64,000 nucleotides of DNA from Aquilaria yunnanensis. Taxonomy: Eukaryota; Streptophyta; Magnoliopsida; Malvales; Thymelaeaceae. The notes under the pieces were generated by a model that was given only the letters and a program-made list of their open reading frames with translations, made no database searches and was not told the DNA's origin. Location: the NCBI GenBank assembly GCA_039654915.1, contig CM077594.1, forward strand, positions 15,313,001-15,377,000. The letters run 5' to 3'. Below are positions 20,986 to 32,194 of the stretch, in pieces; position 1 is the stretch's first letter, and every line of letters starts with the position of its first letter. Made by a program: the position numbers and the translations under genes.

Positions 20986-21332
20986 TATGCATTCTCTTCC
21001 TCGATTTTCCATAATATGGTCTTAAGGATGAGGAAGGCTAAACTTGAGTTGTTTGTGACAATGAGCACCGATCTCAATCAGCGTTAAACGGTGAAAGCTT
21101 GCCACTAGATGACAATTGGTGCATTGCTGCTGCTAGATCTCATAATGATAGTTTGATCTGGTGCCTCTAGGTCTGATCTCGATAAAATACAGCTTGATTT
21201 GACAATGAAAATGATGATGGTATTGTCATCATGGGACTGAGTTGCCGGAAAATGCCGCTTGAAGGTGGTGGCAGTTAGAGAAGTTGAAGGTTCGTGATCT
21301 CATGCTGGCAGTTAGAGAAGACAAAAAATGTG
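20986..21332. other. Intergenic, no gene seen
   Basis: Moderately GC-richer than its surroundings but without an open frame or repeat that I can identify. Confidence 0.4.
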
Positions 21333-21752
21333 ATTTGGACTAGAGATGACAAAATTTGACCCGACCTATAGACCTGACCTAACCTACTCGAACCCAAGCC
21401 AGACCTGACCCAATTTGACAAGAAAAGTCAACAACCCAAACCCGACTGTACCCAACATGACTTGAACCCTAACCTGACTAAAGTAAAACTCGAGAAAACC
21501 CGAATCCAACCATATTTAAACCCGAAATGACCCGATGACTAAATCCGACAAGATCTGATTTTAACTTAAATCAATATAAAATATACGATCGGCAAATACT
21601 TTAAAAAAATTATCATTTAATATATATGATTGAGTTTCTTCTATTCTACTGATTTATTTTACGTTGTAGAGCGAGCGAGTGAGAACTATGAGAAATGATT
21701 AGTAAAACAGTGATAAAAAGATAAAAATAATTAGTTTTTAGAAATTATAGTA

Positions 21753-22218
21753 CATCTTCTATCCCATATTCTTTGAAATATTTGACTTTTTTGAATAGTT
21801 TGAATTGAATTTATTCATATTATTCCTTATATCTTAAATTATTTGTACCATTCATATTTTAATAATTAATATATAATTTTTTGTTTTCAACATTTTAATA
21901 TATAAATAAAAAATTTTATACATGAATAATAAATCAAGACCTAAAATTTTTAAATATATATTTTTAATTTTTTAATAAATAATAACATAAATAAATTCAT
22001 GTCAAACTAGTCAGAAAAGCTAAATGGAGCAAAGAAAATGGGACGGAGGGAGATTATTTGTTAGAAAAAAATTTAAAAAGTATATATTTAGAAACTATAG
22101 ATCTTTATTTATTATTTAATATAATCATTTTTCATTTATATACTAAAATGTTGAAAATAAAAAATTGTAGATTAATTGTTGAATAGTGAATATTACAAAG
22201 AACTTGATATAAAGAGAG
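21753..22218. mobile_element. Stowaway-like MITE inside the hAT element, itself interrupted
   Basis: The left end 'catcttctatcccatattct' and the right end 'acttgatataaagagag' before TA frame a MITE whose body is split. The left arm stops at about 21822 ('ttattcatatta') and resumes after 22052 ('ttatttgttagaaaaaa'), as in the uninterrupted copy at 54584-54816. Confidence 0.65.
21823..22052. mobile_element. Stowaway-like MITE nested in the preceding one
   Basis: It ends in a near-consensus 'aatgggacggagggag'. The left end 'ttccttatatcttaaatt' is a diverged inverse. The flanking sequence joins into a normal MITE if this 230-bp block is removed, which supports nesting. Confidence 0.6.
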
Positions 22219-22912
22219 TATTTTATTAAATAAATTATATATTAATATATCTTTATAAATTTAATATTATTGTTATGTCTAGTTAAATTAATTTTTAATC
22301 AAAATTAAATAAAAAATTGAATCAATTTAGCGATTTCGGTTTATGTATCAGTGAACCAAGTAACCCGACAATAAAGCTAAATATGGTCTAAGATCCGATA
22401 ACCCGATCTGATTGGATCCGAACCCAAATAAATACGGTTTGATCCAACCCGAACCTAAAATCTACTCAACCTAAAATCAACCCGAACCCAAATAACCCGA
22501 CCTAGATCCAAATACATGCTAACCCGATTAAACCTAAATTTAAATGACCTAAGCTAAACCTGACCCGACCCACTTAATTGCCATCCCTAATTTGGACGAG
22601 CAGTGTGATAGTAATTAGCTAGGTAAAATGGGGTAAATAGTAAATTCAGACAGTTTGTCCCATTGCGCATATGCCCATCGTATCCAGTGGCGTATAATAA
22701 TAGCCAGTAAGTTTGACGTGCTGAGAAAACTTTTGAATTCGGCGAATCCGAATCAACCTCCGCTACGAGATTTTTATTTAAGCGCGCGCAGAAACACTTT
22801 TCAAACTTCTCCATCGGAAAACCTCCACATTCCAAACACCTGAAAATTTCCTAATCTCACTCTCAGCCAGACAGCCAATCCGATTTGGAGCTCTAAGTCT
22901 CTGAGGAAAACA

Positions 22913-24627
22913 ATGTCGGCTATCAAAACCAGCTCAAAGAAGCGAGGATCCGAGGCGTTGCTCGCCAAATCCGACCAGAAGCCTAAAGTCGCCGACGACA
23001 TGGATCTCGATCTCTCCAGGTCCTACTTCTGAATAATCTTCAATTCTTCTCTTCTCATCTATTCTCTTCAGCGTTTCTTTGATTGTTTTGTAGCTTAATT
23101 ATAACCAAGTTATCTTTGTGTTTATGAGCTGTGTAAGTGATTTAAGTTGATGAGCTGCAGCGATCTGAAAGGGATCATGTCGGCGCTGCAACAGATCAAA
23201 GACAAAGCACAGAAAGACGGTCAGAAGAAGAGTGAAGAGACGATTTCGAGGTAAAATTTCAAATTCGAGCTGTTTCTCTTAGTTTCTCGTTTTGATTTTA
23301 GACGATTGATGGCGATTTTGGCATGATCTTGGCGCGTTTTGTTGCTCAGTTTGTTCTGACGGATTCGGTTACTTTAGGGACTTTCCGTTTGTTTGAGTTG
23401 AGATTTCAATCCCAGCTTACGTGACTTGGCTTGAATTTGTTCTATGAATCTCTGCTTAGTTATGGAATTTGAATTATGAGTGATGATTTGCGATGAATTA
23501 CCATCGTTTTCTGTATTTGCCAAGTTTAATGGTACTGTGATCATATAACACTGAAATGGATTTTATCATTTGTTGTTCATGCGACATCGCTACTCTCTCA
23601 CAGTGTATCTGCTGAGCTGAAGTCTAAGATCGATGAGCTGAAGTTGAAACTTGACAAGGAGAGGTAAATCGTAATCTTCTACCTCTTCTAAAACGTTTTA
23701 GTCCGGAACTGGCTTCACGAACGGAAATACTCCCAACTGTTTGATTTTCTGATCAATTCATATGTCTTTTCTGGTTTGATGTAGACAAGCTTTTGCCAAG
23801 GCGCTTTCAAGGAGCTCAAAAGAGGTATTGAGAATTGATTTAAATGTTGCATGAAGGCTGAAATGGTTGTGTAACTGCACATTTCTGTAGTGCGAAACCC
23901 GCTTGAAGAATGAGACTGCAAAGTTCCAAGAGATTTACGACAAATTCTGCAAGGATAAAGAAAACCATGTGGTGGCCTTGAAAGGTACTCTTGATGCGCA
24001 TTATGATACCTATCATTAGGCACAGTCGCACACAAAGCACTCCTTGAATTATCAGAACAGGTTCAGCTTGGTTTGTTTTAGTTGTTTCTTGTATTGAAAT
24101 AGGTATGTATATGGGACACGTTATGAGTGGCTTTGCCTACTTGAAGGTTTTGCAGGAAACATTAGAAAATTGTTTAGCATGTTTCAAGTGACTCTGCTGC
24201 AGACTGGTATCTGTCCTAACCTTAGCTTTTCTAATGATGTTTGACAGATGCTGTATCCAAGTTCGAGGAAGAAAAAGAAAGGCTATTCACTCGCTATGAA
24301 CAATTGAGTAAGCAAGAGATCTTACTCATTTCTAACTAAAATGCTCCGCACTGAAACTGTTTGATTGAATCCAGGGAAGAAGGAAAAGAGTATGATTGCC
24401 GAGCAAGAGAAATTTTGTGCTGATAAAATTGCTCAATTGGAGGAGTCTTTGAAGAAAAAAAAGGTACACCAAAAAACCAGTAATCAAAAAGTTGCCTTTT
24501 TAGAATACGAGGTGTAAAGTTCCTGTTCTTGTGTACAAAGCAGGATGACAAAACCTTCAGCATTTTAAGGAAAACTCTTGGCTCCTTTCTGGACAATGGT
24601 TCTGACGAGGAATTCCCAGTTGATTGA
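22913..24627 (+). CDS. ASY4: Short coiled-coil protein, ASY4-like meiotic chromosome axis candidate
   Basis: Eight exons: 22913-23019, 23161-23250, 23604-23663, 23785-23824, 23891-23984, 24248-24307, 24375-24463 and 24544-24627. All have GT-AG boundaries and the total closes in frame at 207 aa. A basic N terminus (KTSSKKRGSEALL) and an acidic patch (DDMDLDLS) are followed by an almost continuous charged helix from about residue 36 to 190 (e.g. SKIDELKLKLDKER, KFEEEKERLF, AQLEESLKKKK). The tail is TLGSFLDNGSDEEFPVD. No enzymatic motif is present. Length, organisation and the all-coiled-coil form match plant ASY4, which resembles the C-terminal coiled coil of ASY3 and belongs to the meiotic axis. 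The gene structure is firm. The name is from recalled similarity and less certain. It is convergent with the LOL2-type gene, with about 490 bp between stop codons. Confidence 0.75.
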
Positions 24628-25121
24628 AGATTCTCATGGCACCATTCTGCAAGGCCTTATCAAGACCTGGCAGATCATAGTGCAAGCAGGGCATGAATTA
24701 TGATTATTGTAACTCGCTGAGTTAATAACCATTCTCATAACTCAGTATCACCAGCATATATGTAGCTTCCTTTGCCCATTGGTGCTCTTTTCCGGTGAGA
24801 TTTATGGAACTGAGTTCATGTTGAAACAATGGTTTGAGTGATTCTTTGTGGTTTGGTTTTCGACCACAGATAATCTATCTTTCCGCAATCATGTGCTTGC
24901 AAACAAGGGATTCCTGGCTACTTAGTCAAAATCACAAAACGATCATAAAGACAGTGTCTTAACAAAGTAGTTACGAGTTGCAGGGGAACATTAGCCACTA
25001 GCTCTGTACATTGAAAAGCACTCTTAGGAGTTTCTCTCTGTGATGGTAAAACGACCCCCTTTAGATTTAACATTGTAGGGTTGCATTCATTCCTCCGCCA
25101 TTCGTTTACAAAAAAAGCACT
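24628..25121. other. Shared 3' region of two convergent genes
   Basis: The space between the stop codons of the ASY4-like gene and the LOL2-type gene. It must hold both 3' untranslated regions, so their transcripts may approach or overlap. No other feature was recognised. Confidence 0.5.
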
Positions 25122-27251
25122 TCAGTGAACTGCATGAGGAGGTGCTTGTTTCCCCTGCTGTACAGACCACGGAGGACGCTTGTTGTGTGGCTGCACATGA
25201 TTGAATGGAAAAATAATTTCATTTCAATTTCATAACGAGAAAATCACGTAAGGCATGAAAAGACATTAAAATTACAATTATGAAGGCTAAAAATAATCAA
25301 TTTATAAATAGCTTCACTAAGCTTTGTGCCTCACTGTGTTCAGACTCTAGTGCTTGCAGGCATCAACTATGTAGATCATGAGCTAAAATAGTGGATTTTG
25401 AATTTTCTAGTCCTATTTAACACACTTCAGATAAACACATACCCCAATTTCTGTTATGAACTGGCATGAGGAACACCGAACTGATGGAGCTCCATATGGA
25501 TACATTAGCAACACAGCACAACTTCCACATTTAACTATTCCCACCTGATGGGCTGGCAATGCATGTAAAGCAATTAATTAATGTACCGGCAAACGAATAA
25601 TGCAACAGAAAACATTCAAGAGATTCTGTTCAGAAAAATGTAATAAGCAGCAATAGAAAAAAGAAATAGAATGTGAGCCTGTTTCCACATGAATTATTCT
25701 CTTATTCTTTGGTGGATTCTGACATGTTCCCACATGCCTAAATTTAACTGGATTTTGAGAATAACTTGTTTTCCAGGTAAACTGATTACTGATGATCCCA
25801 GATAAAAAATGTCACCTCGAATCTTTTAAAAACAAAACAAAATCTACCTTTACCATTGAGCACAATTCATTGCACTGGAATTAGTTTTACAGTTAGAACT
25901 AATGAAGAAAGGCTACACAGGTCAAGGACCCCGAAGAGTTCCAGGCAGGCATCTCCAAAATAAGCTCTATAAATGGTTTGGTGATAAAACGCATCAATTG
26001 CGGGAACATAAACTTTTGTTACCTTTGCCAAGATGATAGTTTTGCTCCCAGCAGAAAGTGGCACATGAAAGCACAGATACATTGATCAACAAAGTGCAAC
26101 AAACAGAAAAGGAAGTTGTCACATGATCCACAGTTTTCTGACCATGCAAGCCAAAAGTTGTCTTCCTTTGTGCAACACAATGAATTAGACTGAATGCAAA
26201 TAGATTTCCAAACTGTTTTTTTTCCCCCTTTTTTGGTTGAAAAGAAACTAATTAATTTCAGGCATTCATTCATCACCAGGATCCTCTATAAAACCTAGGG
26301 CTGCTAAGAAACCTTAAAGATTGTAACTTGTGGCAACACAAAAGCATCAACAGATTATTTGAGCTTGAAAAAACCTCTTATCAAAGACTCCGGGGCACAT
26401 AAAGGTTCTAAACTTCTATTAAAAATCTGTTAACTTCCATTTTTTATAAGAAAGACCATATAGAGGGAGAGCTAACCTTCTAACACGAAGTTGACCACCT
26501 GACAGCACGAGCACTTAACATGTTTCCTGCCCACCGGGTACGAAAGCAACTGCCTGCAAGAACCACAGACCATCTGTCCTGTTTCTGCAATCCACAATGC
26601 AAAGCCAAAAAACACGAGGAACGTTCAGAGATCAATCCAGACAGATTGATGTAGGTCAATAGAAGACACTGATTAAGCAGAACTTTTCTTAATCGGCTGA
26701 TTTTGCATCATATTGGTGATAGAAATTTTAAGCCCTGAGAGCAGATCCTGTGACAACTTATGGACTCCCTTAAGATCAAAGACCACAATTTCCACACATT
26801 AGGTTGCACACCAATGTTCAGATCCAAGCTAAAAAAATCTAAAATTTCAGAACTCATATACAGAATAACGGCATAAGTTTGAAAAATTAGGTTCTAGAAT
26901 CTAACCCTTCCGCTAGAGTCTGCATCAAGGATACAGCGGTTTCATAACATCCAATTGGGTTTCAAAATTAACAAATATTGTGATTCTTGCAACTAGAAGA
27001 GTAGCCATGTAAAAAATAAGCAACTGACCAGTTGGCGTCGGCGGCAGTGGCGATTGAGAAGGAAGTGATGGCGTCGGGGGTGGCTGGCAAGGAAGTGAAG
27101 GTGTCGGCGGCGGCCGCACTGGCGATTGAGGTGGTAATGATGGTGGCGTCAGTGGTGGAGGAAGAGGCGGCGGGATCGTTTGCCACCCAGGAGGTGGCCC
27201 GTCGTCTAGCTCTTCGTCATCTATTTTCTCAGAATCTGTATTATTATCCAT
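25122..27251 (-). CDS. LOL2: LSD1-type zinc-finger protein, LOL2-like
   Basis: Four minus-strand exons (27251-27029, 26584-26477, 25552-25443, 25190-25122) give 169 aa. An acidic start with DDGPPPGW is followed by a proline-rich repetitive segment (residues about 24-73, PPTPSLP repeated). Then come two LSD1-type zinc fingers: C81/C84/C99/C102 (MVCGSCRQLLSYPVG) and C119/C122/C137/C140 (VKCGSCAVLLMYPYGAPSVR). The protein ends NKRPPWSVQQG plus a short tail. Two fingers and the KRPPWS-QQG end match Arabidopsis LOL2 rather than three-finger LSD1. The family regulates cell death and stress responses and acts in the nucleus through protein interaction. Exon 1 carries essentially all of the proline-rich part. 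A weak spot is the choice of last exon, supported by phase and the conserved KRPPW motif. Confidence 0.88.
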
Positions 27252-27899
27252 CGTCTCACTCTGTCTACTGATTCTGGATTTTGTTGACTACCCCTTGTCC
27301 TGGAACCGAGTAACTTCCACAGTCTGCGTGATCTCTGCTGTGCCAAAAGTCGCAGTCTTGAATTGATTACTCATTTATTTATTTATTTATTTTAAGGTAC
27401 GGACGTCCCTCACATGTGGGTAAGTCTAACGTACACCCGACCGCTGATATTTATATATAGGAAAAATTACGAAAATTTACCCTATGGTTTGATCTAATCT
27501 ACAATTTACCCCTCTGCTTTCAGAAACCTATATTTTACCTTATTCTTTCCTTAAAGTGTCTGACAACGACTTCTAAAACCTTAATTTAAATTGGCTAATA
27601 TTCATGTTTCAGTAATTTTAATATTTTTTTAATAGTTAATTGACCTTTAAAAAATATTAATATGTATTTACTAGAAAAAAATGAATTTACAAAAAGAAAA
27701 ACTTGATAATTTACAATATCTATTAAATATAAAAAAAATATTAGAGGGATTGAAATTATTAGAAAATGACTATCGTATAGTTTCAATTACAATTTTAGAA
27801 GTTGTTATCGGACAATGTAAAAGAAACATGAGCAAAATGTAGTTTTTTAAAAATAAAGTGAGTAAACTTGTAAGTTACATCAGGGGTAAATTGTAAGTT

Positions 27900-27954
<55 letters not shown>

Positions 27955-28448
27955 ACCTTCATAGTATAAAATAAGTCTTAACACACCAAATCTCATGTTT
28001 CCCAAAATCGGAAATATGTATGAATCAGATATCAAATATGTACAAAGACAATACACAAAAAAAGTGAGAGATATGTGCAAATAATGTGTGACATATGCAT
28101 AAACGAGATCATATATATTTATTTAGTGGCATGTGGAGGTTCGATCTCTCATAAAAAATATGTGTGAACGCATCAAATTACGTTTCCTACTAAAATTTAA
28201 AATATGTAAAAATTGAGTTGCAGATATGTATAAAATTCAATATATAAATCAAGTGAGGGATGTTTACAAAACATGTCATACATATACATAACTGAGATTA
28301 TATATATATTACAAATACACACACACACACACACAAGTTCAACCTTGGTCATAAAAAATATATGTGTGAGTACATCAAAATGTGCTTCTCGTAAAAAATA
28401 AACATATGTAAAATTAAGTTCAAATATGTATAAATCCTAAATCTTATA
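27252..28448. other. Intergenic, AT-rich, upstream of LOL2-like gene
   Basis: It holds the LOL2-like promoter side (27252-27420) and then AT-rich DNA with a long (TA)n at 27905-27951 and a (CA)n at 28317-28335. No gene is supported. Confidence 0.5.
27905..27951. repeat. (TA)n microsatellite
   Basis: An uninterrupted TA dinucleotide run of about 47 bases. Confidence 0.95.
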
Positions 28449-28741
28449 CTACATCTGTCCTAGTTTACTTGAAAAATATTTTTTTTTTGGAAGTCCCAAA
28501 AAGGTTAAAATATTTCATCTTTTAGAAAAGTTTAAATAATTAAATAATCTTTTTACACAAAACCCAATAAAGACTCTTTTTTTAATATCCACTTAATCTC
28601 TCACTGCACAAAACCCAAAAAAGAATCTTTTCTTTTTTAATCATTATTTAAACTTTTACTACATAAAAAATTAACACAAATTACATACACCTTAATCTCC
28701 GTACCTAGTCAAATATTTCATCTAATTTGGGACGGAGGTAG
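28449..28741. mobile_element. Stowaway-like MITE
   Basis: The left end CTACATCTGTCCTAGT pairs with the right end 'tttgggacggaggtag'. TA lies at 28447-28448 and 28742-28743. The body is 293 bp. Confidence 0.8.
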
Positions 28742-29236
28742 TATATAAAAGTGATATGTACAAAGAATATAAGAAATATGTAGAAAAGGTGCGATATAAA
28801 TCAACTATTTTCGAAAATTAAATTTCAAAATATGCACAAATTATATATATAATATATACGTAGGAATTGCAGCTTTAGTCTCCCTCCCTCCCCTCTGCTT
28901 CTTGTCAAAATCAACAGAACCGCTCACGTCCCTTCGTCTAACAAATCTGATCACCCTTCTTCGCTTTTCGCATTGGACCGATTACACCGACACCGGCCTC
29001 GGTTCCTCAACATCCATACTCATCTTACCTGTTTGCAATGTAAGCATCATAGATAGAGGGATGGCTTTCATGATTTTGACCAAAGAACTAAAATCACATA
29101 TCATGATTACAAAGTGTACCAAAGGGTTCGATCTTGTTTTCCATGTCGGCGGCCATTAAACTAAGGCTAGTTTCCTCCTTATTCTAGTAGACTTCGTCGG
29201 ATCCAAAATGGTTGGACGCTTCGTATAGAAATTTTA

Positions 29237-29242
<6 letters not shown>
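28742..29242. other. Intergenic, no gene assigned
   Basis: An 85-codon open frame at 28902-29159 sits in a locally GC-richer patch but has no recognisable motif. Confidence 0.4.

Positions 29243-29280
<38 letters not shown>
29243..29280. repeat. (GA)n microsatellite
   Basis: An uninterrupted AG dinucleotide run of about 38 bases, next to the duplicated segment that follows. Confidence 0.95.
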
Positions 29281-29282
<2 letters not shown>

Positions 29283-29302
29283 AGCAAATCTCTAGAGTGC
29301 CG

Positions 29303-29530
29303 GAATCACCCAGAAATGCCATGAATCGGAGGCGGATTTAGAGTGACGAACTGAGGAGAATTAGATCGTGCGTTGATGAGGGAAGAGAGACAATGAGCAG
29401 TGAAGAGATGGGGTGGGATTGCCCAAAGAAGCCATGAATTGGGGCCAGATTTAAAATGACGAACTAAGGAAAATCAAATCGTTTGTTGGCAAATGAAGAG
29501 AGACGATGAGCAGGGAAGGGATAGGTTGGG
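29303..29530. repeat. Diverged tandem duplication, unit about 114 bp
   Basis: Two consecutive units (29303-29416 and 29417-29530) share landmarks in order: 'gccatgaatyggrgsc', 'gacgaact', 'gaagagagac', 'atgagcagkgaag'. No reading frame is conserved between them. Confidence 0.75.
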
Positions 29531-29854
29531 AATTGAAAATTTTATTGAGGACAGAAGAGTAATTATAGGACCAGACAGTTCCCGATGGCTATGAATCCTA
29601 TGATCGCTGCCTTTCGTGGTTTTTATTTATTTCAAAAAGGATAAAAAGTTTTGAAGTAGAGCAGGCATATGCGCCATTATTTTTTTTATTAATTTTATTT
29701 ATTTTTGTCAGTTTTGTTCGCTAATGAATGCTATTTGTTTTTTTTTTTATTTGTTGTTCTGTTACTAGCTATTTATTCTTTTATGAAAAATAATTATTCT
29801 TATTATAAGTTAATTGTTATTTTGGCCCAAGTTTCACTACTAAAAAGGACGTAA

Positions 29855-30150
29855 TTACCAACTGCCAAATTACCAACGGTCTAGCCGTTGGTAAATACCA
29901 ACATGTAGAACCGTTGGTAATATGCTTCCAACGTGCAACAGTTGGTAAATTTTGATGTCATGGGCTGGGTTTTTTCCAACGTGATAGCTGTTGGTAATAT
30001 TTCCAACGTGCACGCGTTGGTAGTTTGGGCTGTGGAAATGGGCCTGGATTGGTGGGCTTTATTACCAACGGCTTAGCCGTTGGTAATTAAGAAACAGAAC
30101 GCTACGTTTCATTTAAGAGGTTACCAACGGCCTAGCCGTTGGTAATATCA
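29855..30150. repeat. Left subterminal repeat array of the CACTA element
   Basis: About a dozen copies of 'ccaacg' or its inverse 'cgttgg', several arranged as hairpins such as 'ttaccaacgg' then 'ccgttggtaa' separated by about five bases. Confidence 0.85.
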
Positions 30151-30841
30151 CTTTAAAAACTTCATCTTCTTCCTCAGCTCGTTCATTCGCGTCTAGTTGC
30201 CAACTCTCGTCTCCACAGCTCCAGTCCGCCGCGACATGTCCATTGCTCCGGCCGCCGTGAAATCGCCCTTTTCCTGACGTATTTCCTACCCCATTTCACG
30301 GATCTGATGCCAGATTAGCAAATACAAGTGTATGTTTTCATTTTATTTTTTTTCATTTTGAGAAATATCTTTCATTTTCGTTGATATTAAGTTTTTGAGG
30401 TCCATTCTTTCAGCTCCTCCCTTCATCCTTGAGCTTGAAGACGTTGTCATTGTTTTCCCTCTCCGTTCGAAGTGGTTCAAGGTAAGTTTTACTTTCTTTT
30501 TTTTTTTTGGATTGAAAATGGGATTTCATTTGAAAAATTATTTTTAATTATTCTTATTGATAATAAAACGTATGTCAGATCACTATGGTTCAAAATTAGT
30601 TGTTGATATTTTTAAATTAATTTGTGTTAATTATTTATTATATGTGGGTAATTTTTGTGATGGATTACAGTAAATATGCAATTAAATTTGTGCGTTGTAT
30701 TTAATTTTGTTAAAGGTTGATATGTTTAGTTTATCATATAAATTATTTTATGGAATGATTATTTGTATATTTTGATGCTAATAGCTTTAGTTATGGTTTA
30801 GTTGGAGTGATTTAGTGTAAATGGTTATATTATGTTATGGT

Positions 30842-30843
<2 letters not shown>

Positions 30844-30878
<35 letters not shown>

Positions 30879-31510
30879 GATGTACAAATAATATCAAAAT
30901 AATAAGAGTAATAATAATAATTAATTAATATGTGTACAGGGGGATTAGTAGGAACTTATAAAATAATAGTAATGAACCTAAGTAATATTAATTAAGCATG
31001 ATATGTTCAATGTTATAACGTTAATACTAAGAACAATAAGAATGTTAATAGTAATAAATTAATAATACGTATTTTAATAACAAGAATATGGAGAATAATA
31101 ATAATAATAATAAAAGTAATATTATTGATGATGATTATAATAATAATCATACTAAAAATAATTGATCTTATATGCATGGAACATCATAATAATTTTACTT
31201 ATAAGCATGGCACATCCATAACAATAATATTAGTAATAATAATTGTAATAATACTTATAATTATAATAAGTAAAATATTTATTAGAATAACAATAATAAT
31301 ATTATTAATATTTAAAAAAATAAAAATACTAATTATACATAATTATTATAATAATTATTGAAGCATGTACAATAATACCCATACTAATTAAAATTCACTA
31401 AAAATAATACCCATAATGATAATGATAAAAATAATGTATTTATTTAATTATTATTATTACATCATAATAATTATACTTATATGCATTGCACAGTCATACT
31501 AATAATACTA

Positions 31511-31602
<92 letters not shown>

Positions 31603-31844
31603 AGAATAATTTGTATACTACTTAAAAGAATACAAATAGTAATAATACATAATAATTAAATTAATTATAAAACAAAGTACAATGATACCCATAGTTCTTA
31701 AATTTGAGTAATATATATACCCATAATAATACTGATAGTAATAATAATCCCCATAATAATACTGCTACTACTTATGTATATAATTATAATTATTATATCA
31801 TAAATTATTGTACTCATATGCATGACACAATCATAATAATATTA

Positions 31845-31909
<65 letters not shown>

Positions 31910-32060
31910 AATAATAATAACGCGAACAATACTTAAAAAAATAAAAATTGTAATTATACATAATAATTACAATAAAAATAGAACCACGTACGATAATAAC
32001 CATATTACTTAAATTTGAGTAATAATAATACCCCTCATAATACTATTAGTAGTAATGTGT
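30844..32060. repeat. (TAA)n/(TTA)n-rich tract inside the CACTA element
   Basis: Long pure runs at 30844-30878, 31511-31600 and 31846-31907 are embedded in interrupted TAA/TTA sequence. Short phrases such as 'atgcatggaacatcataataatt' and 'tatgcatgacacaatcataataat' recur at about 31174, 31473 and 31817. This indicates an amplified unit of about 300 bp. The isoleucine-rich reading frames here are artefacts. Confidence 0.85.
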
Positions 32061-32194
32061 TTATATGCATGCCACATAATAATAAGAATTTATAATATAT
32101 GGGAAGGGTACGCCTGATTATTAATAGTTTCGTGATTGTGTTCTTTGATGACAACATGACTCTTTTATACCAATAGGAGCCGATTTAGTTTGTA

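Larger units (their letters stand above)
21341..22589. mobile_element. Non-autonomous hAT element with perfect 8-bp duplication
   Basis: The ends TAGAGATGACAAA and 'ttgccatcccta' form the hAT-type terminal repeat TAGRGATGRCAA. A perfect octamer ATTTGGAC flanks the element (21333-21340 and 22590-22597). The subterminal 200 bp on each side are filled with short repeats of the type 'acccgac' and 'aacccgaa' in both arms, plausible transposase-binding repeats. The interior is AT-rich, has no transposase, and holds nested MITEs. Confidence 0.9.

Noticed and set aside
26925..27251. Proline-rich minus frame as a complete small protein
   Set aside because: It reads past a proper donor at 27028. It is exon 1 of the LOL2-like gene.
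31125..31910. Isoleucine-rich open frames
   Set aside because: They are translations of TAA/TTA simple repeats.
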